In this document: in pieces, positions 1 to 7,824 of the stretch
How positions within the stretch are numbered: the stretch's first letter is position 1
How the letters are laid out: every line of letters starts with the position of its first letter
Assembly (NCBI GenBank): GCA_964502665.1
Contig: CAZCXP010000014.1
Span: 1-28,704 of the forward strand
Length of the DNA stretch: 28,704 nt
From: SOKG01 sp964502665
Lineage (GTDB): Bacteria; Chloroflexota; Dehalococcoidia; SZUA-161
Reading direction: 5' to 3'
The notes under the pieces: model-generated
The model's database searches: none
What the model was told of the DNA's origin: nothing
The model's input: only the letters and a program-made list of their open reading frames with translations
Program-made: the position numbers and the translations under genes

Positions 1-2115
1 ACCTGCCACCGACAGATTATTAAGGAGGTTCTGGCCTGTGACATCAAAGGTATGCCACGAGCCATCAGCATGCTGAGCACGTGCCTCTAAGTGTGCAGTG
101 GCACCGGGATTTGAGAGCAGTTGAGCGAAGGCCTCGGATGCATTTTGCATATCGTCCGGGTGGACAAACCCAAGTGCGTCCTTGCCGATTCGCTCTCCTC
201 GTTTATAACCCAACACATGTTCTACGGATGGGCTTTCGTAGCGGAAGGTTCCGTCACCATTCAGGATCATGATGGCGTCTTGAGCGTTTTCGATTAGCGA
301 CCTGAACTGCTGCTCGCTGCGTCGCAGTGCTGCCTCTGCCTGCTTGCGCTCGGTGATGTCGCGGGCGATACCCATGCCTATGTAGTGGTCAGCACCCCGC
401 TCCAGCGGAATGTTGAACGTCTCAACCCAGATTGTCTCTCCAGACTTGCTAATCAGGCGAAGTTCAATAGAATGCTCCATCAAGCCCTTGGCCAGGATAT
501 CTGCCACGGCTTCGAATGCCTGAGGAAGGTCCTCTGGATGGATTATGTCCTGGAACGAGACCTTTCCAAGGTCATCCCGCGTGTATCCTAGCCGTTCCAG
601 GGTGTAATCGTTGGCGTCAAGGAAGAGCCCTTTCTCATCATTGATATAGATTATCTGTAGGTGGTTATCGAAAATGGCCCTGTACCGCCTCTCGGCCTCT
701 CGAACTGACTCCTCTGCCTGCTTGCGCTCGGTGATATCCCTGACGACCACGGAGACCGCTGGCTTCCCCGCATACTCTATGAGCCTTGCTCCGAACTCGA
801 CGGGACGCGCTGTTCCGTCTTTGGCTACCAGCGTAGTCTCGTACTGTGGCGGCACAATGTCGCCACGTCTTCTCCTTGCGTGCACTTGGCCCAGTTCCTT
901 CACGATCTCAGGAGGCAAGAGTTCCTGAATGGTCCTGCCCACCACCTCTTCCCGCGTATATCCGAACATCTCCGCAATCCTTGCATTGGCAAAAGGTACT
1001 GTGAACCCCTGAATCACGCAGTAACCATCGTTCATGTCCTCTACTAAACGCCTGAATTTCTCCTCTGACTTCCGTAGCGCTTCCTCCGCCTGTTTGCGGT
1101 CGGTGATGTCACGCAGAAGGTTCACCAACCCGACGGGCTCCCCATTTGAGTTTCGCAGGAGAGCCACACTGACTTCGACCCAGACTGTAGAGCCATCTTT
1201 GCGATAGAACTCCAACTCTGCTCTGGGCGAACCCGGACGTTTGTCCCCTCCATCGTGCTCATAGGCCAGTTGTTGTGCCAGGCTCTTCACAGCAACTTCA
1301 CGGGAAGCAGGCGTTAACGACTCTTCAATAGTAAGAGCCATAGCTTCCTCAACGGTGTAACCCAGCAGGTGCGTGAAAGAAGGACTTATATATGTAGGCT
1401 TTAGATTCATGTCAGTACTGGTAATGACATCCCTCACATTCTCGGCAAGCAGGCGGTAGTGTGCCTCACTCTGTTGCAGCGCCTCCTCCGCTTGCTCGCG
1501 CTGCCCACCTCCAATAAGCTCCCATTTAGCCTTGCGACGAATAAGCGCGAATCGATGGCTGTTGACCACATCTACGACCTCGGATGCTCCACACTTGTCA
1601 AGGGAATAGGAGCAAATGGCAATCATCCGGTAGTTGCCGATGACGCGGTCCACCTGCGCTTCATACGCTGCGAAATCCCCCCAATCCCTTTTCTGGAGCC
1701 AAAATGTATTACCGGTAAGGCGGAGCCCATCGTATCCCTGTTTGAGAGCCTCTTTCTCTTTGTCGACCCAACCCTGCAAGACCCTGTCTGACTTGAATCT
1801 CCCTGGTTTCGTGTACCATTGGCTGGCGTCAAGTATCTCAATCTGCCCCTTGTTGATGTATTGGTCGAGATTCGCTACTTTCTTCCTTAGGGCTGCCTTC
1901 GCTTCTTCAACTCCCAAAGGTTCCGAAGTAACCCACATGCAAAACTCATTGTTTCGCAGTCCCGCTTTGAAATAGGGCACCAGAATGTCAACCAGATCTT
2001 CTTTAGTCTTGTAGAACTGGCACAGGTGTGTCCCCCACGGGACCTCACCCACCGGTTCCAGCCCGGTTCTTCTCATTTCTGTCGCTCTGGCTGAAGTTTG
2101 AGGCTTGCTGATCAT
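1..2115 (-). CDS. MEDS domain plus multi-PAS sensor protein, C-terminus beyond window
   Basis: The reading frame is open from an ATG at 2115 to base 1 (705 codons visible), with an in-frame TAA just upstream at 2127-2125. Residues about 25-195 match the MEDS (DcmR-type sensory) domain: they begin with THLCQFYKTKEDLVDIL, contain FCMWVTSEPL, and end with CSYSLDKCGAS and KWELIGGG. At least four PAS/PAC units follow, with PAC ends RDITDRKQAEE near residue 330, RDITERKQAEE near 457 and again near 583. The fourth PAS is cut by the window edge. MEDS domains are proposed to sense hydrocarbon-derived or other small ligands. Proteins of this build usually end in a histidine kinase or similar output module, which cannot be seen here. 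A second in-frame ATG at 2076 (MRRTGLEPVGEVPWG) is an equally good start; neither has a strong Shine-Dalgarno sequence. It is divergent from the methyltransferase gene across a repeat-rich spacer. Confidence 0.9.
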   Translation of the reverse strand, partial: MISKPQTSARATEMRRTGLEPVGEVPWGTHLCQFYKTKEDLVDILVPYFKAGLRNNEFCMWVTSEPLGVEEAKAALRKKVANLDQYINKGQIEILDASQWYTKPGRFKSDRVLQGWVDKEKEALKQGYDGLRLTGNTFWLQKRDWGDFAAYEAQVDRVIGNYRMIAICSYSLDKCGASEVVDVVNSHRFALIRRKAKWELIGGGQREQAEEALQQSEAHYRLLAENVRDVITSTDMNLKPTYISPSFTHLLGYTVEEAMALTIEESLTPASREVAVKSLAQQLAYEHDGGDKRPGSPRAELEFYRKDGSTVWVEVSVALLRNSNGEPVGLVNLLRDITDRKQAEEALRKSEEKFRRLVEDMNDGYCVIQGFTVPFANARIAEMFGYTREEVVGRTIQELLPPEIVKELGQVHARRRRGDIVPPQYETTLVAKDGTARPVEFGARLIEYAGKPAVSVVVRDITERKQAEESVREAERRYRAIFDNHLQIIYINDEKGLFLDANDYTLERLGYTRDDLGKVSFQDIIHPEDLPQAFEAVADILAKGLMEHSIELRLISKSGETIWVETFNIPLERGADHYIGMGIARDITERKQAEAALRRSEQQFRSLIENAQDAIMILNGDGTFRYESPSVEHVLGYKRGERIGKDALGFVHPDDMQNASEAFAQLLSNPGATAHLEARAQHADGSWHTFDVTGQNLLNNLSVAG

Positions 2116-2328
2116 TTGACCGTCTTAGAACGCTCGCGCTGTCTTGCCGCCGAATTCTAACAGCCACGATAAAGCTATGACTAACTTGATCAATCATGGC
2201 CATAGCTACTATGACGCTATCATGCCTTAGCCTGCTGCTCAATAGCTCCTTCGGGTATTATTGAAGTGAGAATAGTACTACAGAATTGGCCGCGTGAAAC
2301 GTGAAGCTGTGGGGTTGACAGCCCTGAA

Positions 2329-2387
2329 GTAGCGTCGTGACTCCTGTCACGACGAAGAATTCGTTGCCACAGGAGTGGCAACGCTAC
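2329..2387. repeat. 59-bp double-hairpin palindromic repeat (BIME-like), copy 1
   Basis: The outer arms are GTAGCG and CGCTAC. Inside are two hairpins, each with a 7-bp stem: GTCGTGA/TCACGAC around loop CTCCTG, and GTTGCCA/TGGCAAC around loop CAGGAG. The two loops are reverse complements of each other. A second copy at 24197-24255 has the same length and differs only in the central two bases. It lies in the 2116-2673 spacer, which otherwise holds only the next repeat and no credible gene; frames there translate to repeat-derived peptide. Confidence 0.85.
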
Positions 2388-2445
2388 GCTGGCAAATAGA
2401 ATGCGTTGCTGCTTGTCCTGCGACTGCGGGGATTTTTGCAGTTCC

Positions 2446-2564
2446 CGTCCTCTGGGGGAGGGGATTAAGGGGAGGGGGAAGTCACCCTCATCCTTCGGCA
2501 AGCCTTGGGCCTGGCCAAGGCCAGGGCTCAGGACAGGCTCTACCCTCTCCCTTCGAGGGAGAGG
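2446..2564. repeat. GC-rich composite palindromic repeat
   Basis: This stretch holds a perfect hairpin CCTCTCCC-TTCGA-GGGAGAGG (2544-2564), a second palindrome CTGGCC-AA-GGCCAG (about 2511-2524), and a purine-rich left arm (GGGGGAGGGGATTAAGGGG) that partly complements the right end. A related CCCTCTCCCTT hairpin recurs at 28648-28670. It is an intergenic REP-type sequence. The minus-strand frame across it gives low-complexity peptide typical of such repeats, not a gene. Confidence 0.65.
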
Positions 2565-2673
2565 TATTCTATGCGAAAGTATGCTGCTCACCGCTTATGT
2601 CGATTCTGCGCTTTTTGCACCCCGCTAGACGAACCCTATCGTTGGTTTGCATTAATGCTCACGCGTAGTTAGA

Positions 2674-3435
2674 ATGGCTTGCGAGAGTAACGGTCGTACC
2701 CGAGGTGTTTTGGCAGTGTTTGGCAATTTCAAGGAAGATAAAACCGCCTATGTGCGAGCGATCTTTACGGGCATAGCGGATAGCTACGATCTGATCAATA
2801 GTCTGCTCAGCTTGCGACGTGATGGAGCGTGGCGCAGATTCGCTGCATCCCAGTCCAGTATCAAGCCTGGTGGTCTGGCCCTCGATGTTGCCACCGGCAC
2901 TGGCGAGCTCGCACGCTACCTCTCCCGGCGGAATGCAGGAGGCACGATAATAGGCATAGATTTCTGCCATAAGATGCTGCTCAAGGCCAAAGCCAAGCTT
3001 GCTGCCCCGTCGGACGGAAGCAGTGTCGAGCTGGTTCTCGGCGACGTCCTGCAGTTGCCTTTCCCGGACAACACCTTTGACTGTGTCACTGTCGGCTTCG
3101 GTCTGAGGAATGTGGCTGACATCGGCGCTGCCTTTCATGAAATCGCCCGGGTGGCAAAATCGGGCGCCAGGGTTGTGTCACTGGAACTCAGTCGGCCCAG
3201 GTCTTCGCTCGCCAGGGCATTGCACAGTTTCTCCCTATTTCACATAGCGCCGTTTGTCGGCGGACTCATTTCTGGCAGCAAGGAAGCCTACATCTATCTG
3301 GCCGATTCGATTATGGAGTTCCCGTCTCCCGAGGAAGTGAAGAAAATCATGGAGAACGCGGGCCTGCAAGAGGTGAAAGTGTACCGCCTCACCCTGGGCA
3401 TAGCTACGGTTCACGCAGCGATCAAGAGGGACTAG
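2674..3435 (+). CDS. ubiE: UbiE/MenG-type quinone methyltransferase
   Basis: This 253-residue protein matches the UbiE/COQ5 class I SAM-dependent methyltransferases, which methylate demethylmenaquinone or a ubiquinone precursor. The SAM-binding motif I is LDVATGTGELA (residues 70-80) and the acidic end of the next strand is IGID (93-96). The post-II region is GDVLQLPFPDNTFDCVT, followed by the family signature GFGLRNVAD (141-149). The C-terminal third has SKEAYIYLADSIMEFPSPEEV, close to the UbiE motif around the YxYL-S-x-FP segment. Length is normal for the family. The ATG used lacks a Shine-Dalgarno sequence, and a GTG at 2716 (VFGNFKEDK) would fit family N-termini better. No other quinone-biosynthesis gene is in the window, so the substrate is inferred from family only. 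Confidence 0.88.
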   Translation: MACESNGRTRGVLAVFGNFKEDKTAYVRAIFTGIADSYDLINSLLSLRRDGAWRRFAASQSSIKPGGLALDVATGTGELARYLSRRNAGGTIIGIDFCHKMLLKAKAKLAAPSDGSSVELVLGDVLQLPFPDNTFDCVTVGFGLRNVADIGAAFHEIARVAKSGARVVSLELSRPRSSLARALHSFSLFHIAPFVGGLISGSKEAYIYLADSIMEFPSPEEVKKIMENAGLQEVKVYRLTLGIATVHAAIKRD

Positions 3436-3632
3436 CTGCTGTTGGGACAATCGGACCACTTTGGCCCCATACCCAGCTACTCAAATCGTTCCCAGGGATT
3501 ACCATTGGTTCAGTTGTTGCAGTACTATTTTGCTACCACTAGCTGGCTAGAAATAACCATTTACGCCTCATCGTGGGTATGCTAACGTTTGAGCAGACTG
3601 CTCGTATACTGACCTCCGTAGAGAGTTGTCGG

Positions 3633-5465
3633 ATGAATGCTTTTGCTTTGCTTTCTATGCTTTCGTGTGTGATCGTTTTTCTTCTGGGAAGCTTCATCTT
3701 CCTCAGGGATACGCGAAAGCCATTAAGCAGAATCTTCATGTTGCTTTGCCTGTCTTTGGCGCTGTGGTCGTTCGCAGAATTCGGCTATCGTCAGGCAGAT
3801 AACCTTGAGACAGCCTATTTCTGGCTGAAATTAAGCGATCTCAGCTTCATAGTGTCACCCGTTCTACTGCATTTCGTCCTTGTTTTTACACGGGAATGGA
3901 GACTCCTCAGGAGTAAGCTAACTTATCTTCTGCTATACGCCCCGGCGCTGGTGGTTATTCTTGTGTCGCTTACAACAGATATGATCGGGGGAGAGCCAGT
4001 GAAGGAGTATTGGGGATGGACATGCGCCATCCCTGAAAGCTCCCTGGTATATAACGTTACCTATTTTTGGGCCTATGGCCTGGGAATTTTATCTATATAT
4101 TTATGCTTGCTGTGTTACCTGAAGGAGCTCGACCACAAGAGGAAGCAGCAGGCTAAGTATGTATTAATCGGGTTTCTCATCGTTCTGGCTACTGGCTTGA
4201 TTACCGAGTGGATGCTCCCTTTACTCCAAGTCAGGATTCCAGAGCTGACCACCACTACATTTACCATCGCATGTGCTTGCGCTGGATATGCAATGTGGAA
4301 ATACGAGCTGTTTGCCATGACTCCGGCAAACGCAGCAGAGGGCATTATATCTACCATGCCAGACTCCCTGCTTCTGGTCGGTCCAGATCAAAGCATAACT
4401 CTGGCCAACAAAGCGACGCTGAAAATGCTTGGGTACAAAGAAAGCGAGTTAATCGGGCAGGCAGTGGAAATCATCTTTGCAGAAAAGGATGGTGAGAAGG
4501 CTGTGGTCGGGGGAATGGCAGCTGAGGAATCAGAGGCGCGTTTTGTCGTTGCTGAGACGAGCTTCAGGACGAAGGCCGGTAAGAGTGTCCCTATCTCTCT
4601 ATCCAGGTCTGTGATGAGAGACAGAGAGGGGAAGCTGCAGGGCATCATTTATATAGGTAGAGACATCACCGAGCGCAAGCTGGCAGAAGAAGAGAAACAG
4701 AGAATGGAGGAACATCTTCAAATTGCTGGCAGACTGGCTGCAGTCGGTGAGTTGTCGGCAGGTGTCGCTCATGAGTTGAACAACCCACTCGCCGCAATCC
4801 AGGGCTTCGCCCAGTTTCTGGCGCAAAGAGAAAATGTGGACGAAACCACAAAGAGCGATGCGGAAACTATCTACAAAGAGGCACAGCGTGCCACCAGAAT
4901 AACCGGCAATCTGCTCTCCTTTGCCCGCAGGCAGAAGCCCGAGAAACGCCTTGTTTCTATCAACGAGGTCGTTGAGAAGGCTCTGGAACTGCACGCCTAC
5001 CGGATGAAGGTCAACAATATAGAGGTATTGTTGGAACTGGATACCGGTCTCCCAATGACTATGGCTGACCCCGATCAGATGCAGCAGGTCTTTGTGAACG
5101 TCCTCAGTAATGCGGAGCAAGCTATGACGGAAGCCCACGGCGGAGGGAAGCTCTGTGTCAAGACGCAGAAGGTGCGCAAGGTGATCCGAATAGCCTTTAC
5201 TGACGATGGACCTGGCATCTCGGAAGACAACCTGAGGAGAATGTTTGACCCATTCTTCACCACCAAAGATGTAGGAAAAGGAACAGGGCTGGGCCTCAGC
5301 ATTTGCTATGGTCTTGTCGAAGGCCATGGTGGCCATATGTATGCCAGAAGCAAGCCTGGCAAAGGAACCACTATTGTGGTGGAGATACCCATCGTATCAG
5401 GACAGCAGCGCATTGCTGAGGGAACTGGCTTAACCCAAGCCGCGGCCAATGGCACTATCACCTAG
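3633..5465 (+). CDS. Orphan 7TM-PAS sensor histidine kinase
   Basis: The 610 residues fall into three parts. Residues about 2-220 are seven hydrophobic segments resembling the 7TMR-HisK N-terminal sensor region. A PAS domain follows at about 234-350, ending in IGRDITERKLAEEE. The kinase core has a HisKA helix LSAGVAHELNNPLAAIQGF, with phospho-acceptor His380, and a HATPase with N-box NAEQAM, G1 box DDGPGIS and G2 box GKGTGLGLSICYGLVEGHGG. It should autophosphorylate and pass phosphate to a response regulator, but none is encoded next to it. I chose ATG 3633 because transmembrane segment 1 begins there (MNAFALLSML) and GAGAG precedes it. In-frame GTG 3573 and ATG 3579 would add 20 or 18 residues without a ribosome site. 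The ligand is unknown. Confidence 0.9.
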   Translation: MNAFALLSMLSCVIVFLLGSFIFLRDTRKPLSRIFMLLCLSLALWSFAEFGYRQADNLETAYFWLKLSDLSFIVSPVLLHFVLVFTREWRLLRSKLTYLLLYAPALVVILVSLTTDMIGGEPVKEYWGWTCAIPESSLVYNVTYFWAYGLGILSIYLCLLCYLKELDHKRKQQAKYVLIGFLIVLATGLITEWMLPLLQVRIPELTTTTFTIACACAGYAMWKYELFAMTPANAAEGIISTMPDSLLLVGPDQSITLANKATLKMLGYKESELIGQAVEIIFAEKDGEKAVVGGMAAEESEARFVVAETSFRTKAGKSVPISLSRSVMRDREGKLQGIIYIGRDITERKLAEEEKQRMEEHLQIAGRLAAVGELSAGVAHELNNPLAAIQGFAQFLAQRENVDETTKSDAETIYKEAQRATRITGNLLSFARRQKPEKRLVSINEVVEKALELHAYRMKVNNIEVLLELDTGLPMTMADPDQMQQVFVNVLSNAEQAMTEAHGGGKLCVKTQKVRKVIRIAFTDDGPGISEDNLRRMFDPFFTTKDVGKGTGLGLSICYGLVEGHGGHMYARSKPGKGTTIVVEIPIVSGQQRIAEGTGLTQAAANGTIT

Positions 5466-5560
5466 GTGTCATCCCACAAGCGCGGCGGTCTATTCCGGGC
5501 TGCAGTCAAGACGGGCGAGTGGCCCAAGTGCGTTGCCACTGAGAAGAGGGGTGAGGTTCT

Positions 5561-5761
5561 CTAAGGATTGCCTTCATCGTTGAAAGCATCCTGGAAAGCT
5601 CTGGGTATGGGGCTGTGCGTGTTGATAAACTGTTGGCAGGCTTCAATAAAAGCAGCGAACGCATCGAAATCGCCAAAGACAGCTTCGCCTTGAACCCGTC
5701 CTTGCAAAACCACGTGGATGTGTTTACTCTCACATTGATAAATGTCCACCTGCAAATACAT
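5561..5761 (-). CDS. Small protein of unknown function, duplicated N-terminus
   Basis: A 66-residue protein beginning MYLQVDIYQC and ending FQDAFNDEGNP; no family recognised. It looks soluble, with a mixed strand/helix pattern. The start at 5761 is chosen because GGAG precedes it and because the duplicated copy at 7421 has the same ATG with a stronger GGAGGAG. A longer in-frame ATG at 5809 (82 residues, MQDSEVANNQ) lacks a ribosome site, and its counterpart in the other copy has lost the ATG. The first 28 codons and about 130 bp upstream lie within direct repeat A. The 88% match to copy B includes several silent or conservative changes (E to D, Q to R), which argues that this is a translated frame. 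Confidence 0.6.
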   Translation of the reverse strand: MYLQVDIYQCESKHIHVVLQGRVQGEAVFGDFDAFAAFIEACQQFINTHSPIPRAFQDAFNDEGNP

Positions 5762-5891
5762 GCGTCTCGGCTCCACTGGCTGGTTATTGGCTACTTCACT
5801 ATCTTGCATACAACATTAGCATAAGTGTCGGTAGTTGCACCATAGTCATTTTGGGCATTTTTGAGCGGCATTTGGTGGCGAAAGATTACTA
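5685..5891. repeat. Direct repeat A (207 bp), pairs with 7345-7551
   Basis: Aligned by hand without gaps to 7345-7551 at a constant offset of 1660 bp, with 24 mismatches in 207 positions (about 88% identity). It spans the 5' end of the small minus-strand gene (5561-5761) and its upstream region. The sequence beyond both ends does not match. The two copies flank the genes at 5965-7293. Confidence 0.9.
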
Positions 5892-5964
5892 CTGGCAGAT
5901 AATAGCATACAGCCTCCCCCAGCTTCTATGTCGGCATTGCAGCAGCCTTCGTAGCAGGCATTCT

Positions 5965-6276
5965 TTATTCCTGCCCCTCGGTCGGCTCTCCACCAGTTGC
6001 AGCATTGGTCAACTCAACCCAGAGCCCGTCTATCCAAAGAGTGGCGTGCACAGCGTCTGAGCCCCTCCAGTAGAACACATACATGCTCTGCGGCTCGGAG
6101 ACACCAAGCAGTTGTGCAGCAGTTCCGTACCTTTGGGCGAAGGCTAGCTGAAGTGCGTTAGCAATCTCCTCTTCCTGGTCGGTTTTGTCTCCTATGGCCC
6201 ACAGTGTCCAAGGTATGATCATAAGTGCCATTACGACTACGACAACAACTATCCAAGGTATCACTCTTCTACTCAT
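5965..6276 (-). CDS. Small membrane-anchored protein of unknown function
   Basis: A 103-residue protein with one N-terminal transmembrane segment (about residues 6-28: IPWIVVVVVVMALMIIPWTL) and a roughly 75-residue tail predicted outside the membrane. The tail contains YVFYWRGSDAVHATLWIDGLWVEL in a strand-rich pattern. No family recognised. It starts 3 nt after the stop of the 337-residue gene upstream, so the two are co-transcribed. Both sit inside the segment bracketed by the 207-bp direct repeats and both are anchored by an N-terminal hydrophobic helix, which suggests they act together at the cell surface. GGAG precedes the ATG. Confidence 0.65.
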   Translation of the reverse strand: MSRRVIPWIVVVVVVMALMIIPWTLWAIGDKTDQEEEIANALQLAFAQRYGTAAQLLGVSEPQSMYVFYWRGSDAVHATLWIDGLWVELTNAATGGEPTEGQE

Positions 6277-6279
6277 CTA

Positions 6280-7293
6280 CTACTCCGTCGCCAGTAACCC
6301 GTAGGCTTCAAGCTCATCCAATAGAGTGTTGAATCTTATTGTTATGTCAGCGAGAGTGCCGTCAGCATCTGCGATATGTGACTGTTGGCTTACAACAGAG
6401 ACTCCATAGAAACCTAGTTGGGTATCAGCAGCAAACTGAGCGTACGGGATTGCTGCACTGCCGATTTTCAAAACATCCTGTAAGGCTCCTGCACCGTGGT
6501 CTCTAGCCTGGAGGACGATATACTTATCGGCCGCATTCTGTGGTGTTATAGGCAGGTTCCCTGCACCTTGGATGGTGTTGACATCGGCAAGCCAATGGTT
6601 GTTTAGTCCTAGAGAGCCCCATCTGTCGACGGTCAGGAGTGGGGCACCTGCGCTGTCTTGAATCTCGAAGTAAGGCGTTGTTTGTCCAAGGATTCCCTTG
6701 ACCAGCAGCTGGCATATATCATCTACTCCTCTAACCTCCAATTGGGCAGCAGCATGATCCTCTACACCAAGCCCACCGATACCGATGTAGCCAAGCTCAT
6801 TTATGACTATTGGATTTCTATAGGCATCCCAGCCAAAGAAGAAGTGTTTATGGGTTTGGCTGGCGGGTATTCCCAGCAACGCTGCCTGTGTCGGATTGCC
6901 CTGTCTCCAAAATCTTATGATGGCTTCACCTGTGTCTAGCTGGTTCAGGTTTAGAATAGGGTAGTGTGGCAGCTCATACGTGTCGCTTTGGTACATTGTG
7001 AACTCACCTTGGCGAACCGCTGGAGCGTAGTACTCAAATACAGGTTCTGCCCCGGTATCATATAGACGAAACCGTGTAGCCGAATCGCTCCAGGTAAATG
7101 ACATATCTTGGCTACTACCGAAATAGATTCTGTCATCGTCACCGATGTAAACTGCCTCATCCAAGTACGAATCCTGCCAGCTTAGAGAACCGGAACCTGA
7201 GTCATAGACATTATCAGCGGTGCAATTCGTGAAAACCACTGGCATTATGGACACTATCACTATGGCTATCGCAATAATAACTGTGATCCGCAT
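6280..7293 (-). CDS. Surface protein with phage-structural-like C-terminus
   Basis: This 337-residue protein has an N-terminal hydrophobic helix (MRITVIIAIAIVIVSIMPVV), then a long Gly/Asp/Tyr-rich strand-forming region. One stretch alternates short strands (YFEIQDSAGAPLLTVDR, WGSLGLNNHW) in the way of phage tail-fibre or spike stalks. The last about 45 residues (GFYGVSVVSQQSHI, then ADADGTLADI and FNTLLDELEAYGLL) resemble a tail common to phage head-fibre and tail structural proteins; this is from memory of the pattern and was not searched. ATG 7293 is chosen because a perfect AGGAGG lies 8 nt upstream. The longer frame to 7329 would share ATGA with the stop of the truncated repeat ORF. No capsid, terminase or integrase gene is nearby, so this is not a recognisable prophage. 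Confidence 0.7.
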   Translation of the reverse strand: MRITVIIAIAIVIVSIMPVVFTNCTADNVYDSGSGSLSWQDSYLDEAVYIGDDDRIYFGSSQDMSFTWSDSATRFRLYDTGAEPVFEYYAPAVRQGEFTMYQSDTYELPHYPILNLNQLDTGEAIIRFWRQGNPTQAALLGIPASQTHKHFFFGWDAYRNPIVINELGYIGIGGLGVEDHAAAQLEVRGVDDICQLLVKGILGQTTPYFEIQDSAGAPLLTVDRWGSLGLNNHWLADVNTIQGAGNLPITPQNAADKYIVLQARDHGAGALQDVLKIGSAAIPYAQFAADTQLGFYGVSVVSQQSHIADADGTLADITIRFNTLLDELEAYGLLATE

Positions 7294-7325
7294 AAAACCT
7301 AGCCTCCTGTCTCTCAAAAGTCTCC

Positions 7326-7421
7326 TCATCCCCTTCCAGGGGTCTCGCCTTGAACCCGTCCTCGCAAAACCACGTGGATGTGTTTACTATCACATTGATA
7401 AATATCTACCTGCAAATACAT
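7326..7421 (-). pseudogene. Truncated copy of the small gene at 5561-5761
   Basis: A 31-codon frame beginning MYLQVDIYQC matches the first 26 residues of the intact gene with two substitutions (E to D, Q to R). It then leaves the homology at the repeat boundary (7345) and stops at TGA 7328-7326. The ATG keeps a good ribosome site (GGAGGAG). The stop lies 33 nt before the start of the 337-residue gene, so this could act as a short translated leader for it. The upstream in-frame ATG of the other copy is ATT here. Confidence 0.55.
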
Positions 7422-7551
7422 ACGTCTTGGCTCCTCCGGCCAGGTATTGGTTATCTCACTATCTCGAATCAAACATTAGCATAGGTGTCAGTAGTTGCAC
7501 CATAGCCATTTTGGGCATTTTTGAGCGGTGTTTGGTGGCAAAAGATTACTA
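7345..7551. repeat. Direct repeat B (207 bp), pairs with 5685-5891
   Basis: The second copy of the 207-bp repeat, ungapped and about 88% identical to 5685-5891. It holds the likely promoter region (7422-7551, minus strand) and leader reading frame of the cassette genes. Its boundary at 7345 falls between the truncated leader coding sequence and the sequence unique to the cassette. Confidence 0.9.
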
Positions 7552-7684
7552 GGCGGCAGACAGAGGTGGATTATCCGCGTGCGCTCTTAAATTAGTTGTT
7601 TGCGCTTCCCGGGTTCGTTTCGTACTCGATAAACTAACGTTCCCCCGAACGGCAAGCCATAACCAACGTGCTGCCTTCTCTTGT

Positions 7685-7769
7685 GGCAGTTGCAGTACCA
7701 TTTTCCTGTCTATAATTGTCCCGAAACAGCCGTTTCTGCGGCGACTGAGGGACAGGCGTTGCAACTGCC
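7685..7769. repeat. Two-step inverted repeat upstream of CDF transporter
   Basis: GGCAGTTGCA (7685-7694) pairs perfectly with TGCAACTGCC (7760-7769), and inside it CCTGTC (7705-7710) pairs with GACAGG (7751-7756). The spacer 7552-7824 holds no convincing gene; a 77-residue minus frame here has no recognisable family and is likely repeat-derived. The structure could be a small non-autonomous element or a leader structure for the plus-strand transporter gene. Confidence 0.5.
7690..7716 (+). promoter_or_regulatory. Candidate promoter for CDF transporter gene
   Basis: A perfect -10 TATAAT at 7711-7716 lies 15 nt after TTGCAG (7690-7695), or 16 nt after GTTGCA. This would give a leader of roughly 100 nt before the ATG at 7825, including the right half of the inverted repeat. 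The -35 match and spacing are only fair. Confidence 0.35.
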
Positions 7770-7824
7770 GCCGTGAGGCCATAAACTATAGGTAGTTGAC
7801 AAAGGATGATTTGAGGCGGCGGAG

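Noticed and set aside
2220..2591. 123-residue minus-strand frame and its plus-strand counterparts
   Set aside because: They run through the palindromic repeats at 2329-2564; the peptides are repeat-derived and have no ribosome site or family pattern.
4599..5336. 245-residue minus-strand open frame
   Set aside because: It lies fully opposite the conserved kinase core of the 3633-5465 histidine kinase and shows no family features; it is an antisense shadow.
6280..7293. Prophage remnant
   Set aside because: Only one gene has phage-like features; no terminase, portal, capsid, lysis or integrase gene is nearby.
5685..7551. Composite transposon or integron reading of the repeat-flanked cassette
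   Set aside because: No transposase, integrase or attC-like site is present, and the repeats are too diverged and in direct orientation with coding content; a duplication or leader-capture event fits better.
7549..7782. 77-residue minus-strand frame
   Set aside because: It covers the nested inverted repeat, has an Arg-rich low-information sequence and no Shine-Dalgarno sequence.
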